Shown: positions 1 through 11,938, counted from the stretch's first letter. The stretch is 64,000 bases of DNA from Proales similis (GCA_019059635.1 JAGVRJ010000004.1:496001-560000); one strand, 5' to 3'. Made by a program: numbers and translations. Notes: a model not told the origin generated them from the sequence alone.

Positions 1-573
1 TCGGCATTTAATTTCAGAAAAGCTGCGAATTGAAAGCGTCGCAATTCAACGTTCCTCTACTCGTCATAAGCTTTAAGGAGGAGAGAGGGCACTTGTTCAA
101 AATCTAGCGAGTGTCACAATTCTTTTTTTTTATTATGAAGATAATTGCGAAAGAAAATTAAGAAAGGAAATATGGGTTACAAATAGAATAAGTGCGATCG
201 AAACGGATGCTCTGCTGCAGCTGTGATGTTTGAAGAAAAAAAATAGAAAAGAAACGACGGGTTAAATGGGCTGAAATGAGCGAATTGAAAGTTTAATTTG
301 ATCAGACGAGAGCAAAGACGATCATGTTTGTGTTTGTTTGCTTTTCCAGTTGTTGGTTTTTTTCTTCTTGAGAGTTTGTTCAGTCACGCGTCAGATCTTT
401 TGAAATTTAGCAGATAATGTTCGTCTTGGACAAGCAGATGAAAAGAACGTGAGGAAATGAATGATGAGAGCTTCGGCGATGGTTATTCTTCTTTCTCAAA
501 AATGTATCTTTCGCCTCATTTTTGATGGGCTGGTCTGAATGAATGTGGCTGTCATTCGAGTTTAAATAAACGC
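1..573. other. 3' flank of Rab5; no gene seen
   Basis: AT-rich sequence downstream of the minus-strand Rab5 stop. I see no convincing coding exon. A minus-strand AATAAA (plus-strand TTTATT at 129-134) is a candidate polyadenylation signal for Rab5, giving a 3' UTR of roughly 450 nt. A 60-residue minus-strand reading frame overlapping the end of Rab5 is considered chance. Confidence 0.5.
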
Positions 574-1227
574 TTATTTGCAACCGCAAGGGCCAGATCT
601 GGTTGAGTTGGAGCCGGCGGACATGTCGACAGGCTCGCCGCGGGCACCTCGGCCGCTGCCGCTTGCCTCGTTGCCCTCGTTTTTGGGCAGCTTTTTGGCG
701 ATTGATGTGAATATGTCCATTACGTTGGCGGCCGTCTTGGCCGAAGTCTCCATAAACAACAGCGAGTGTTCGTCAGCATAGGCGCGCGCCTCTTCATACG
801 AAACGTCTCTCTTGTTGGCCAGATCGAGTTTATTGCCTGCGAGTGCGATGACAATGTTGGGACTGGCCTGTCTCTGCAGCTCCTTGATCCACGTCTGCGC
901 TTTGTGAAATGTTTCTTTGTTGGTTATGTCGTAGACGACTATGGCCGCCTGGGCGCCACGGTAGTACATGGGCGCCAGCGAGTGGTACCTCTCCTGGCCG
1001 GCCGTGTCCCAGATTTCGAATTTTACAGTCGTGTCGTCTATCTGCACAGTTTGGGTGAGAAAGGCCGCGCCGATGGTGCTCTCCTGGAACTCATGGAACT
1101 GGCCTTTGACAAATCGCAGCACCAGACTCGATTTTCCGACCGACGACTCGCCAAGCAACACCAGCTTGAATTGACACGTTTTGCTCGCTGCTCCGCTGGA
1201 CGCACCGCCTCTCTGACCACTTGACAT
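574..1227 (-). CDS. Rab5: Rab5 small GTPase
   Basis: Single-exon gene for a 217-residue early-endosome Rab GTPase, which as a family controls vesicle docking and homotypic endosome fusion. The nucleotide-binding signature is complete: P-loop GESSVGKS at residues 26-33, switch [10 protein letters not shown] around 48-56, WDTAGQE at 73-79, NKLD at 132-135 and ETSAK at 160-164. The switch regions are of the Rab5 subtype rather than other Rabs. The C-terminus ends in CGCK, so the two prenylatable cysteines are present but in a C-x-C-plus-one arrangement instead of the common CCxx ending of Rab5. The start is the ATG at 1225-1227, and length matches the family. The lack of introns is notable because most neighbours have many. 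It lies head-to-head with the RNA exonuclease gene at 2313. Confidence 0.95.
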   Translation of the reverse strand: MSSGQRGGASSGAASKTCQFKLVLLGESSVGKSSLVLRFVKGQFHEFQESTIGAAFLTQTVQIDDTTVKFEIWDTAGQERYHSLAPMYYRGAQAAIVVYDITNKETFHKAQTWIKELQRQASPNIVIALAGNKLDLANKRDVSYEEARAYADEHSLLFMETSAKTAANVMDIFTSIAKKLPKNEGNEASGSGRGARGEPVDMSAGSNSTRSGPCGCK

Positions 1228-2312
1228 GTTTGCTGGCCGCGTTGGTTACACTTCAGTACGACACCTATGACGATATGCTTCGGGCAACACTCTCACACGA
1301 AATGTTCTCTCTCTAAATAAAAAGGCGAATGAGACGATTAGTGGTCGCGTGCTCGAGTCGAATCTTGGCTTGACTGGCGATTGTGTCGAGTCAATGTCGA
1401 TGAACGCCCTCAAAAGCAGATAAAGATCGAGAAATAGAAACGAAAAGTGAACGCTGAGCCATTTCGACTCGCCTCGTATGCGTTCGGAATGAATAATCGG
1501 CTTGGTTCAAAATGTAGCCTGGCCTTTATTAAACAGCGGCAGCTCTCTTCGTCATTATGTTAATTCATTAATTTGCGTTCGATCAATTCTCTCGCCTTGT
1601 TCTTGGTCGCTCTCTATGCGTATGAGCCCAACTCCCTGCTCGACATAATTACGGCCCCTTCTAAACTATGTCTGTTCTATGTTGACAGTGTTGGGCAACT
1701 TGATGACGCTCTAAAGTGTGTGTCATCATAGCACATGTGTGCTTGACACGCAAACTTTCTCTCTCGTTCCATTCTGACTCATTTCAAATGCGAAAAAAAG
1801 AACCAATCCAGTTCTACCTCCTTGACTTGTTCTTTTGGTCTCTATAACTTGCTTCCTAGTCTACTTGGCTACGTTCAATATTCAACGTTTCAACGCTGTA
1901 ATGAGCAAAAGAAAAACAAAAACTTGAAGCAAACAGAAACGCTCCTCTCAAAGCGGCAAATGCAGTTTCACCGCTCGAAGCTTTCCTCAATCAGTCACCA
2001 ATCAACAAATGAAATTGATTTCTCGTATCGATTTTCACATCATGAAATCAAGTGAAGAAGGAGAGAAACGGGTCGAGAAGGAAATGTGCGTTGAGAAATT
2101 TTCATTTTTAATTGGAAAATTCAAACCAGAGCGAAAATCGCAAACTAGAATAAAAATAAAAGGGAGAATGGCTGAGAAAGCTTCGTACGAGAAGGGAGAA
2201 AAAAAGGCGAAGCCAAGACAAAAGCCGAGTCGGCTCGAAACAGATTCATTGCCATGTGCTGCACTGTGGGCAGGAAAGCTGATTGAAATAATTGCAAGAA
2301 GCTGGAAAAAGA
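1228..2312. other. Divergent intergenic region, Rab5 / REXO5
   Basis: About 1.1 kb between the two start codons of divergently transcribed genes, so it must hold both 5' UTRs and promoters. Reading frames of about 100 residues on both strands at 2009-2362 overlap one another and look like composition artefacts of an A/G-rich strand. I recognise no specific promoter element. Confidence 0.5.
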
Positions 2313-4689
2313 ATGAAACGACCACTGGAAGAAGCGGACCAGCAAGAGAGCAAAGCAAATGACGAGAAAAAGCTGAGCGAACTGATCAGACGAAAAAAGA
2401 AGTTGAGCACGGTGAGCGGGCCAAACCTGTTGTGCTGTGTTGGTGTTCAAAAAGAGAGAACTTGACCATTTTTAAAAGAAAAAAGCCAATTTCATCATTC
2501 AGGCGGACGAGGTGGACAAGAAACATGCGGAAGATGAGCTGGCCCGAGCCGACCAAGTTCAGGCCGAGCTGTTCGTTCAGGACATTCAACGAGTGATTCT
2601 ATTTTCGCTTTTAGGCAGTAAATTTCGATTTTTCCCACGGTAGGGCCGGTGTTGATACAAATTGTGAATTTTCTATTTGACCTTGAGTTAGCTGGTGCAA
2701 AGTCCTTCGGCCGGGCCATATAAAATCAGTGAATCTGATCACGGTGGACAACTTGTCCGAGTTTGATTATCAGAATTACATTCAAAATTCCAAGGACAAA
2801 TTCGGCCAGCTATTCAGTCACGCGGTGAGTCACTTGTTGTCAGTTGTGAAATGCTCGCTTTGAATTGAAGAGAGCTCTTGAACGAATGATGAATAGAACG
2901 GCAGCTTGCAGTCATGTTCGTTTCTTAGTCCTCAGGCGAATGGAGTTGACTTTGAGCAGGAATTCACTTCGATTCCGATAAATAGAGCTCAGTGGCTTAA
3001 AATTCGTGACGGTAATGGCTTGAATTGACATTTCGCCAGTCTCACCTGCTCATTTTCCCGTCGCTGGGCCCATTTAAACAGAGAAAGAGTTTGAACTCAA
3101 GCGCAAAGAGGTTGTCAATCGCTACGTAAATCTTCATCAAACTCTAAACCAGAAGAACAAAAGTGCACTGAGCACGAGCCAAGTGGACAAGATACCGCGC
3201 ACAAGTCTGCTAATGAGCGCGGCTCAAATGCTTCGCGAAGACTATCCGCTGCCGTTCGACACGAGCAAATCGTATTGCGGCTTTGTCTACAGCAAGGAAG
3301 AATATGCTCCGGTCAGCAATCAGAGTCCGATATTTTCGATCGACTGCGAAATGTGCTTCAATGAGGACGGCGAGATGGAGATCGTTTGGCTTGCCGTGGT
3401 CGACGAGCATGCCGAATGCGTCTACACGACATTTGTCCGTCCTGGCAAAAAGATTGCCAACTACATGACCAAGTAAGAGACGCCGCCGTCCGATTGCTTC
3501 GTCCTGTCTCAACACGACCATCGCCAAGCATTACAGGCGTCGATGCTCTGATGTTGAAGAACGTCCGAACAACTCTGGCCGATGTTCAGGAGAAGCTCAG
3601 AGAAATCCTGCCGTCCGACGCAATTCTTTGCGGGCAAAGTCTCAACAACGATCTGAATGCACTTAAGGTTGACCCTCTCTCTCCCTTTCTCTCTCTCTCT
3701 AGCCTCGAATGGTCAAATCTCAAATGACTTTTTGAACGCTTCAGATGTTTCATCCGTACATTATCGACACGAGTATCATTTACAATTTATCCGGCTGCCG
3801 AGACATGAAGCCTTCTCTCCGCAACTTGTCTGCTCAGTTTCTCGGGTAAAGAGGAAAACTTTGCCTCTCTAACCTTGGGCATTTTATTTCATTTCTGAGC
3901 AACGAAGAAAAATAATCCAGGAAGGCCAACACGACCCAGTTGTGGATGCCAGGACATCGCTTCAACTTGTGCTTTTAAAACTGCGCCACGGTCTAGAGTT
4001 TGGCGACGTGATCGTCAGCGGCTGTAGTCAGATAATTGACGACGTGTTCAAAATAAGCCTCGACGAGTTCGAGCTTGGCGATCCGGTCAAAGTTTCCAAA
4101 TTCGTCTATCAGACCGGAATAAACATCACCCAGAGTCTGCAGCATGTGCTAAACGCCAACCAAATTTCGCGTGAGTGTTCAAGATCAATTGATCTCTGAA
4201 TGAAAATTGTCTATGTCTCGGAGCAGACAAACACGTTCAAGAGACCGACGTGGAGTCGTTTAGTTCGATCTTGGCCGAGCTGAACCAGCATAAGTTTCAA
4301 TGGTCAGCTGTCAAGTTTAACTCGTGCACCCAAGATGCTCGTCAGCCGGTAAGATTCAATCTTTGAGTTGGATTTTCGCACAGGCTCTATTTGCCAGTGA
4401 AAAGGCCGAGAAGAAACAAATGAAGCGACTGGCCAAGCAGATAAAAAATGTCTACGATCAAATGGAAGAGGATTCAGTTCTATTCTTGGTGTTCACCGGA
4501 CGAACCGAATGCCTCGAGCCGCTGCGAGACCAGCTCGAGTTTAAAGACACCTTCAGAGGTCGCTGCTTTATTAAATACAAGTGCTCTGAGCTGGAGCAGC
4601 TTGAAACCGAAGTGAAGAAGCTTTACTCTCAAGTGCGCTCATCCCGAGTTTGCAACGGCGAATCGGATCAAGACCAAGGCAACCAATAA
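2313..4689 (+). CDS. REXO5: REXO5-type 3'-5' RNA exonuclease
   Basis: DEDDh-family RNA exonuclease (REXO5/NEF-sp branch), expected to trim RNA 3' ends in the nucleus or nucleolus. I join ten exons: 2313-2411, 2503-2639, 2692-2824, 2936-3011, 3082-3472, 3529-3667, 3745-3845, 3908-4170, 4227-4348 and 4405-4689, giving 581 residues with every junction in phase. The N-terminus is Lys/Glu-rich. Exons 2-3 give the conserved upstream region ending in PRWCKVLRPG. Exon 5 carries the catalytic DCEMC motif, exon 6 the GQSLNNDL motif, and exon 8 the HD...DAR motif that completes the acidic/His active site. The last exon could instead begin at 4384, adding seven residues, but that would leave a 35-nt intron where the window norm is at least 49. 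An AATAAA overlaps the stop codon. No C-terminal RRM was clearly recognised. Confidence 0.85.
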
Positions 4690-4690
4690 A
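4685..4690 (+). terminator. AATAAA overlapping REXO5 stop codon
   Basis: The hexamer AATAAA contains the TAA stop of the exonuclease (4687-4689). If used, the 3' UTR would be only 10-30 nt long. No other canonical signal is obvious in the next few hundred bases. Confidence 0.5.
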
Positions 4691-7012
4691 TATGCAAAAA
4701 TGGCCTTTCTCATTCGTTCTTGTTCTCATTGCTGCTTTTGTGCCGCTTTCTTTTTTCTCTGCACAGAATCGACTCGGCGTTCTCTAATGGGGTGCCACTA
4801 GCGCTCAATAAGATCAGACTTGTGCATTCAGACTTGTCAATTGCTTTGAATTATTTAACATACTGGCATGAGCGAGAGAGCCATTTGAGCGACAAGTTGT
4901 AATAACGCCCCAAGCAAACAAAATGAAATCCTCGTCAATTACGAGCCTATTTATTCTTGTTAACCCTCGTTAATCTGCACTTGAAAAAAGAAATGATGAT
5001 GAATAAGATGAGCGAGTAAATTTTAAGCAGCAGCAGCAGCGTCAGCAATGAATTAATCAGGCAAAGTTACACTCTCGACCTCGATTCCCGCAGTGCGATC
5101 TTGCCGAAATATGAGAAAGGAAAAAAGCAACACGGACAGCTTAATTTCGAACGCGTTTTGGCTGCATTTTCATGATGCAACTTTTTTAGAATTCATTTGC
5201 AAGCGTTCTGTTACTCGGCCGGCTCTTGGTACAGACGAGTTGCGTCGGATGTGAGAGGAAAAAACAGATCCAACTTGGATGCTTTTTTCTGGCATCCGCA
5301 TTTGGCTAGTTCGCTAGTCTTTAGACTGGAGTTTGTCTAAGCAATCAACAAGGCAAATTGGATGCTCAGTAAAGAGCCGGATGAGAAAAAATTGCCAACA
5401 ATTGATTTATGCAGCTTGGCTAGCTTGGGCTGCTGGCTAGAACTTAGAGCCGCAGAGTGGGTAATCAAGCTGAGCCATACTGAGCACAGATAGTCGTTTG
5501 GGTGCGAGACAAATTTCGCGATTATAATTAGCGGCAGACTGTTTTTCAATAGATCGCTGATTTATTGATTGAGCAACTTGCGTGGCTTGTTGAACAATCA
5601 CCAGAAGCAACTGATGCCATTTGTACAAGAGCGAGAAAGTAAACAGCTCGACGCTCTCTGTGCCATTGAGTTTTCGATTAATTTAGCCCATCAGAGCGTC
5701 ATATTCCCCTCGCAGCTCCAGATTCTTTTGTTTCTAGCTTGTCTGCATCGGGTTGTAGGAAACATCATTTGTTTCATGCTTTATGTTTGCAATCTTGGAA
5801 GCAATAATGATTACGATCATGTCAATATTTTGCTTGTTAGAACACATTGACTCGTCTTGGATGAGCGAAAAACGAAATGAAAGAAGAAATTAAGAAAAGA
5901 GAGATCGAGTGAGAAAGCAAACTGGGAGTGGGCGGGCAAATATGATGCGGAAGAGAGTTTCATTCATCCGGTCATATTAGAAGCTGTCAATCGTCGATTG
6001 TTGTTTGCTTTCTCCTGGCATCAAAGCAAGCTAAACTGGCACCACGAACACTAACCAGACGAGCGCATTAGAACTCAATTCAGCTCTTGATCTGATTCAG
6101 TTATTTCGAAATCAATCATAAAAAAAGAGCGACAGAAGGTTTTTATTCGCATCTACATCGACTCAGTAAATTCGAAATCGTATTTATATGCAATCAGGCA
6201 TTTTCAAGTGCATTTGTAGACAACGAGCGAGCAGGCAGCGAAAACAGACACGGCAGCGGAGAGAAAAAACACGAGAGAGCAGCGAGAATTCTCTGAAAGA
6301 AAGGAGGGAGAGAGAGAGAGAAATTGAGCCCGAACGCCAACTGCAAGCGCGATCTCTGCCACAAAATCACTTTCATATGCTTGAAACCATCTAGCGCTAA
6401 TCAAATGAGATCGGCCGATTGTAAATGGTTTAAATCACGCTTACGAATATCTAATTGAGCCACAAGAACAAGAATAAAGAAAGAAAAAACAAATGTAAAC
6501 AAAAGGCACACATTGGCGCAATGGTATTTGAGATGAAGCTCGCCAAGTGGCTCGCGAGTTTGGTTTCATTCAATGAGCCGTTGGCTAATGAGAACAATAG
6601 AGCGTGCGCCCTTCATCGCGCCTGATCATGCTCACTTGTTCGCCCGCCCGCCTGCATGCCCGCCTGCCTGCCTGCTTTCTCGCTTGCTTTCTAGTTTCTC
6701 TTACTTTATGTTCTTGCCTGATTTAATTAAGAATGAAATGCGATATTAATGGCGCAACGTGATTGATAAAATTCTTCTTTTAGTCCCCCTCTGTTTCCTT
6801 ATGCTTTTCTGGCAGCTCATCTCGGTCTAATCGCGTTTTACACTCAGCTGCTATTGCGTGCCTATCCGATTTGGCGTCTCTTCTTCTTGTTCCCCAGTTC
6901 CCTCTGTCTATCCTCATCGCCAGTTTTGGATTTTTCGTTTCTAATGCAACCAACCTGTTGAACGCGTTCGATCATTGCATTTTAGATTAAATGGATTTCA
7001 TTTTTGGATGAG
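4691..7012. other. Intergenic region upstream of glutamate receptor
   Basis: About 2.3 kb without a supportable gene. It includes a short CAG run near 5029-5040, a GA-rich stretch near 6290-6325 and an imperfect CCTG/CTTG-type pyrimidine repeat near 6640-6690. The short reading frames here lack conserved domains. It presumably contains the promoter and 5' UTR of the glutamate receptor gene. Confidence 0.5.
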
Positions 7013-10000
7013 ATGGGAAGAAGCGAGTCGAGCGCGCCGAACCTCACCCTTATTTGGATTTGCATGCTGGCCCTCTTGTTCGGCCCTGGCGCTTATGCAT
7101 TTCAAAAGCGAATATTCAAATTGAGTGAGTCGAATCGAAAGAAATCTATTCTCAAGGTCGTTTGTTTCTAAATGATTCACAAAGGCGTATTCTACGACGC
7201 ATCGCACGAGAATATCGAAGATGTGGTCTCGTACACTATGGACAGCATAAATCGTCAGCTGAAGACCAGCACGTTCCAGCTCGAGTACACAATCCAACAG
7301 GCGAACGACGGCCGCACATTTCAATTGGGTCACACACGTAAATTGATTACTCGCAAGCTGATTAAGAACCAATAGCTAACCGAAGACGGCAATTAGTTTG
7401 TCAAGAGTTGGAAGAAGGCCGTGTCGCCATACTGGCCGTGGGCACCGGTCTCAGCATGGACCATATTCATTCAATCGCCAGTTCGCTTGAGATACCGTTC
7501 ATCAAAGTCAAGTGGGAAGACTTGGAATACGAGAGTTCCATAAACGCCCGATCGTTTCAAAAGCCGACCGAGCCGCTCAATCAAATAAACCTGCATCCGT
7601 CGGCGAGCGCACTCTACAACGGTTTTGCGGATTTGGTTGAGCACTACCGATGGGAGTTTGTGACCATCTTGTTCCAGGAAACGCTGGGCCTTGACCGCAT
7701 TGAGAATTTTCTCAAATTGCCGCGCGTCAACTCTTACCTGACCAAAGTTCGATTTCAAGTTCGACAACTCAGCTCCGATGTCAACGAATGGATCTATTTA
7801 ATCAAGGACATCAAACTAAGCGGCTCCTCTCACATAATTGTTCACATCGAGACGAAATACTTGAACCGCTTTGTTCAACAGGTAGCTGGCACTCGTTGTC
7901 TGAAACTGAAATCACAGCAGTTGCTCACTTTTGTTCTCGTCTTTTCAAGGCCGAAGAAGTCGGTCTCATGACCACTTACTTTCACTTTGTGTTCACCACA
8001 CTTGATCTGGCCACACTCGACCACGTTCCGTCGGCCAATTTGACTTGCTTTCAAATCTACAAACCCGGAGACAAGAACGTTCAAGTTCTGTTTAACGATT
8101 TTAATTACAAGAATATGATGGCCAAGAGATCGCTGTTCAAGTACATGCCGGTAAGCGAAATGACCTCTGGGCGAATTCTTCTTTATCTAGAACGCACTCA
8201 AAGAACGTGGCGCTTTTGATCTACGACGCCATCTCGTTGCTGGCCAACACGATTGATCGGCAAAATCTAGCCGACTTGTTGCCCATGTCGTTGTCAGCTT
8301 CGTGCGACAGACGCTCGCCCTGGCTCTACGGCTCTGAGCTCATGCGTCATATGAAACTCAACAACTTTCAGGGCATCACCGGTCCTCTGGTATTCGACTA
8401 TCACACGGGCATTCGAAAGAACACAACGCTCTACTTGGTCGACAAAGAAAAGGCCGGAATCGACTTGGTAATAGCTTCTACTAGCCTCCTTTAACGTTTT
8501 GGAGGCGACTAATACTTGCTTTTGATCGTCTAGATCGGCTACTGGCGTGAGGAGAGCTCGCCGACAATTGAAATTGAGCGAAGCTTCGCCAAAGAAATGG
8601 ACTTGGTACTGGATCGGCTGAGTCGACATTTAAATGTGACAACCAAACTCGAGGCGCCTTATGTGATGCGCAAAAAGCTGACCGGAAATCAGACATTCGA
8701 AGGAAACGACCAATACGAGGGCTATTGCATCGATTTGCTGGTCAGAATCGCTGAAATATGCGGATTCAACTACACCATTCAGCTGGTTGAGGACGGCTAC
8801 CACGGCACTCTGATCGACGGCAAATGGAATGGAATTGTCAAAGAGCTTATGGACAAAAAGGCCGATCTGGCCGTGGCCGGCCTCACAATAAACTTCCTGC
8901 GCGAGCAGGTTATCGACTTCACAAAGCCGTTCTTGAACATGGGCATCAGCATTTTGTACAAGCGTCCGCTTAAGAAAGCGCCCAATTTGTTTTCGTTTCT
9001 TTCGCCGCTCTCGATTGAAATTTGGCTCTATATGATCGCCGCCTATCTCGGTAAGCTGCTCGAACTCGCTACTCGCCTCGTGTTTGTGATGAACCAAACT
9101 GACCTTGACCAAAATTGATTTGTTCTAGTTGTCAGCTTTATGCTGTTCGTGCTGGCTCGCTTCTCGCCCTATGAATGGCAAAATCCGCATCCGTGCAAGC
9201 CGGACTCGGGCATAGTGGAGAATCAGTTCACCGTTTTGAACAGCTTCTGGTTCACAATTGGATCGTTGATGCAGCAAGGTAAGCATCCAATTGAGGTTTT
9301 TATTTAGATAATCTTGCTCGCTGTGGCCACCCAACTTGTCGCTCTGAGGGCGAACTCCTCAGACCAAACCAAACAAGTCTGAAGGAAATTAATTTCAATA
9401 ATAATGAAGGAACTGACGTTACTCCCCGAGCCCCTTCAATACGCCTCATAAGCTGTGTGTGGGCGTTCTTCACTTTAATCTTAATCTCCTCGTACACGGC
9501 CAACCTGGCCGCTTTCCTCACCGTGCAGCGTATGCAGACGCCTATATCGAACGCCGAGGACATGAGTAAACAAACTGAAATAAAATACGGCTGCGTTCAA
9601 GGCGGCTCGACGCAGGGCTTTTTCAAAGTAATCCAAAAACCGAAATTTAAACCGAAAAACGAAACGACTAGTTGAACGCACATTAACGGCTGGCTTTGCT
9701 GTACTAATCGCTAACCATCGCTTTGGCATGATCTTCTCTGAGTGCTTTGGTTCTGGAACTCTAGCTGTTTTCATTTATTTTCTTTGCAGCTTTCTATTTG
9801 CTTATTTGAATTGCGGTTTCAGCTGCGCCCATACAAACGGCTTGACTAACATTTAATCTCAAACAGGAATCGATTTTAATCCTCAGTCGAATGGCACTCG
9901 AATTCTTGTCGGCGCATGGTGGTTCTTCGCCTTGATTATGATCTCTTCATACACTGCCAACTTGGCTGCTTTCTTGACCACCAAGCGTCTTACCTCGCCG

Positions 10001-11162
10001 ATCAAAGACGTAGAGGGCCTCTCGCGCCAGAGCGAGATCAGATACGGCTCTTTGCTGGGCGGTTCGACTGAGCAATTTTTTCGAGTATTCGCTTTTGTTT
10101 AAACCTGCGTCATGTCGTTGTTCTTTTGGCTGTTTGTTGTTCGGCTCAGCTCGTGCCTGTTTTCTTTTTCGTAAAGCTCGCGTACCTTGTTTTGGTTTTC
10201 TGTTATGTGCTCGTCGACACTCGTCTTGTGGACACTAGCGTCTAATTTGACTCAGACTCTCATTCGTTGCCTCTTTTTGTTCAGGAGTCTAAAATTCAAA
10301 CCTACGAGCGCATGTGGAACTTCATGAGCAACAACCCGGACGTGTTTGTCACATCGGCCGAGGAAGGCATCGCCCGAGTGAAGGCTGGCGGCTATGCTTA
10401 TCTGGTCGAGTCGACGACAAATGAGTATCTTCGTCAGAGAGACTGTGAGCTAATGCAAGTCGGCGGTCTGCTCGACACAAAAGGCTACGGAATCGCCACG
10501 CCCACAGGCAAGTGACAGTTGAATGTTTGCTCTCATTGACACGGCTCTCTGAGATTTGCGGTGTAAGCAGGCTCTCCGTGGCGCGATCAAATTTCAAATG
10601 CAATTCTGCAGCTTCAAGAAAACGGCTATCTCCAAGAGCTGTACACAAAATGGTGGACAGTGAAAGGCAAAGACCCGAACTTGAACTGCGATGCTGCCGA
10701 GGACAACAATAACGAATCGGCAAACGAATTGAATGTGGCAAACGTCGGCGGAGTGTTTCTCGTCCTGGCCATCGGACTCGTGGTCTCGCTTGTGGTCGCT
10801 GTGCTCGAGTTTATCTGGAAAGTGAAGCAGACCACAAACGACAACGTAAGAGATTTGTTTCTAACTTATCAATCGCTTTCGCTCAACTCGTAGAACGTCG
10901 CCTCTCATTCGCAATCGATCTGTTGTAGACTCAATTCAAAAAGCACCTTAAGGAAGTGTTCTATGAAAATCTCAAGCACTTTTGCATATCAGAATTTGAG
11001 AATCCGTACAAGCGGATTAAAAAGCGGCTGCATGAGATGCAAGTCGGCTCCGCAAGTTTGTTCGGCTCCAACCAGGGCAATAAATTTGCCCACACCGATA
11101 TGGATAGCGATTGTGAGATGGATCGCTTTCTTAGGCCCAATTTAAAGCAAACCAAATTCTAG
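7013..11162 (+). CDS. Kainate-type ionotropic glutamate receptor
   Basis: Glutamate-gated cation channel of the kainate group, 943 residues in either splice form. Exons: 7013-7124, 7185-7337, 7397-7881, 7950-8150, 8204-8467, 8534-9050, 9129-9278, then either 9410-9627 or 9867-10084, then 10285-10507, 10571-10845 and 10929-11162. The protein has a signal peptide (about 1-31), an LIVBP-like amino-terminal domain (to about 400), ligand-binding half S1 in exon 6 ([10 protein letters not shown] supplies Thr and Arg contacts), M1 (about 565-590), a pore loop ending in MQQG with Gln at the Q/R site, M3 with [10 protein letters not shown], the S2 half and M4 (about 833-855). The S2 motif GGST is present in both alternative exons. 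Exon 9 uses a GC donor. The start at 7013 is the only upstream ATG that opens into the signal peptide. AATAAA lies at 11437-11442. Confidence 0.93.
9410..9627 (+). other. Alternative exon 8a of glutamate receptor (M3/S2 start)
   Basis: 218-nt exon with acceptor after ATGAAG and donor GTAATC. It encodes [15 protein letters not shown], then [21 protein letters not shown] (M3) and ends in GGSTQGFFK. It enters in phase 1 and leaves in phase 0, exactly like exon 8b, so either can join exon 7 to exon 9. Its pore-to-M3 linker is the more typical kainate-receptor sequence. Using both exons, or neither, shifts the frame. Confidence 0.88.
9867..10084 (+). other. Alternative exon 8b of glutamate receptor (M3/S2 start)
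   Basis: 218-nt exon with acceptor AAACAG and donor GTATTC. It encodes [15 protein letters not shown], an M3 segment with the same [10 protein letters not shown] core, and ends in GGSTEQFFR. It is homologous to and exactly as long as exon 8a but differs at many residues on both sides of M3. It is fully open with intact splice sites, so it does not look like a decayed copy. Confidence 0.88.
10508..10570 (+). other. GC-AG intron in glutamate receptor
   Basis: The exon ends ...CCCACAG and the intron begins GCAAGT, the standard strong context for a GC donor. It ends GTAAGCAG before GCTCTCCG. Only this junction restores the conserved ATPTGSPWRD reading of the S2 domain. Confidence 0.85.
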
Positions 11163-11938
11163 CCATTCTCCAAATCAGACAAGTAAAACCGAGTTGTGCT
11201 TGACTCTAGAACAAGCCCTGGGTGTCCTAACTAATCAACTTGAATGAACTAACGAATGAGTTTAAAATGAAATCCCTGAGTGTGAAATTTTAGAAATCTT
11301 CACTCACCGCCCTCTAAGCCCTTTAACCTCACCTGACTAACGGCTTGAACCAAACACACACCCTTGCCTACCTGGTCCCTGGCCTGATTTAACTTCCTTG
11401 AGCAAATTAACTTTTTTCTGGAGAGGCTCTAATCGGAATAAAATTTTCTAGAGCTCGCTCAGAGAAAGAATGTGGAGAGATTTGAAATTCGCAATTTGCA
11501 ATGTACACGTGAGAAAACGCAACGACACCCATCGCAACTGGAACCTAGAAAATTCATTCAAACTAGTCGAACGAGACAAATACACGGAGCCGACGAACGC
11601 GCTCAGAGAACATTTGTATCGTCAACGATTTCATCCTGCCAAGAAAAGCAAAAACAAGCAAAAAAACGAAACAATCGCAATTACCGAAGAGACCAACATG
11701 AATAGATTAGATGACGAAATGATTCGAAGGCAGCCGGTCACATCAAACGAAATCAGATTCTCACCCGAAACGAGCTAACCCAAGCAGAGACGAGTTAATC
11801 GATTTATAATCAATAATTCTATTTTTATAGAGAAACTAGGTCAAATAAAACGAGATTTTATTAATGTCATGGCTGCGACTCGGAAAATTGTTAAATTGAA
11901 TCTGGGTCTGGCTGGGCCAAAGTGAATTTGAAAGAAAC
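11163..11938. other. Convergent 3' region, glutamate receptor / CHP-A
   Basis: Tail-to-tail interval. A plus-strand AATAAA at 11437-11442 suits the receptor. A minus-strand AATAAA (TTTATT at 11857-11862), about 77 nt past the CHP-A stop, suits that gene. A Lys-rich plus-strand reading frame of 102 codons at 11470-11778 has no recognisable domain and is not called. Confidence 0.5.
11437..11442 (+). terminator. Poly(A) signal of glutamate receptor gene
   Basis: Canonical AATAAA 275 nt after the stop codon, the first one downstream. Confidence 0.55.

Noticed and set aside
4384-4404. REXO5 last exon beginning at 4384
   Set aside because: It would require a 35-nt intron; the in-frame acceptor at 4403-4404 gives a 56-nt intron in line with the others.
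8630-9112. 160-codon minus-strand frame
   Set aside because: Antisense shadow of glutamate receptor exon 6.
9410-9627. Exon 8a as a decayed duplicate or part of a second receptor gene
   Set aside because: It is fully open, has both splice sites, equal length and matching phases to exon 8b, and no other receptor exons surround it.
11470-11778. 102-codon plus-strand frame after the glutamate receptor poly(A) signal
   Set aside because: Lys/Asn-rich low-complexity protein with no domain, between two convergent 3' ends.
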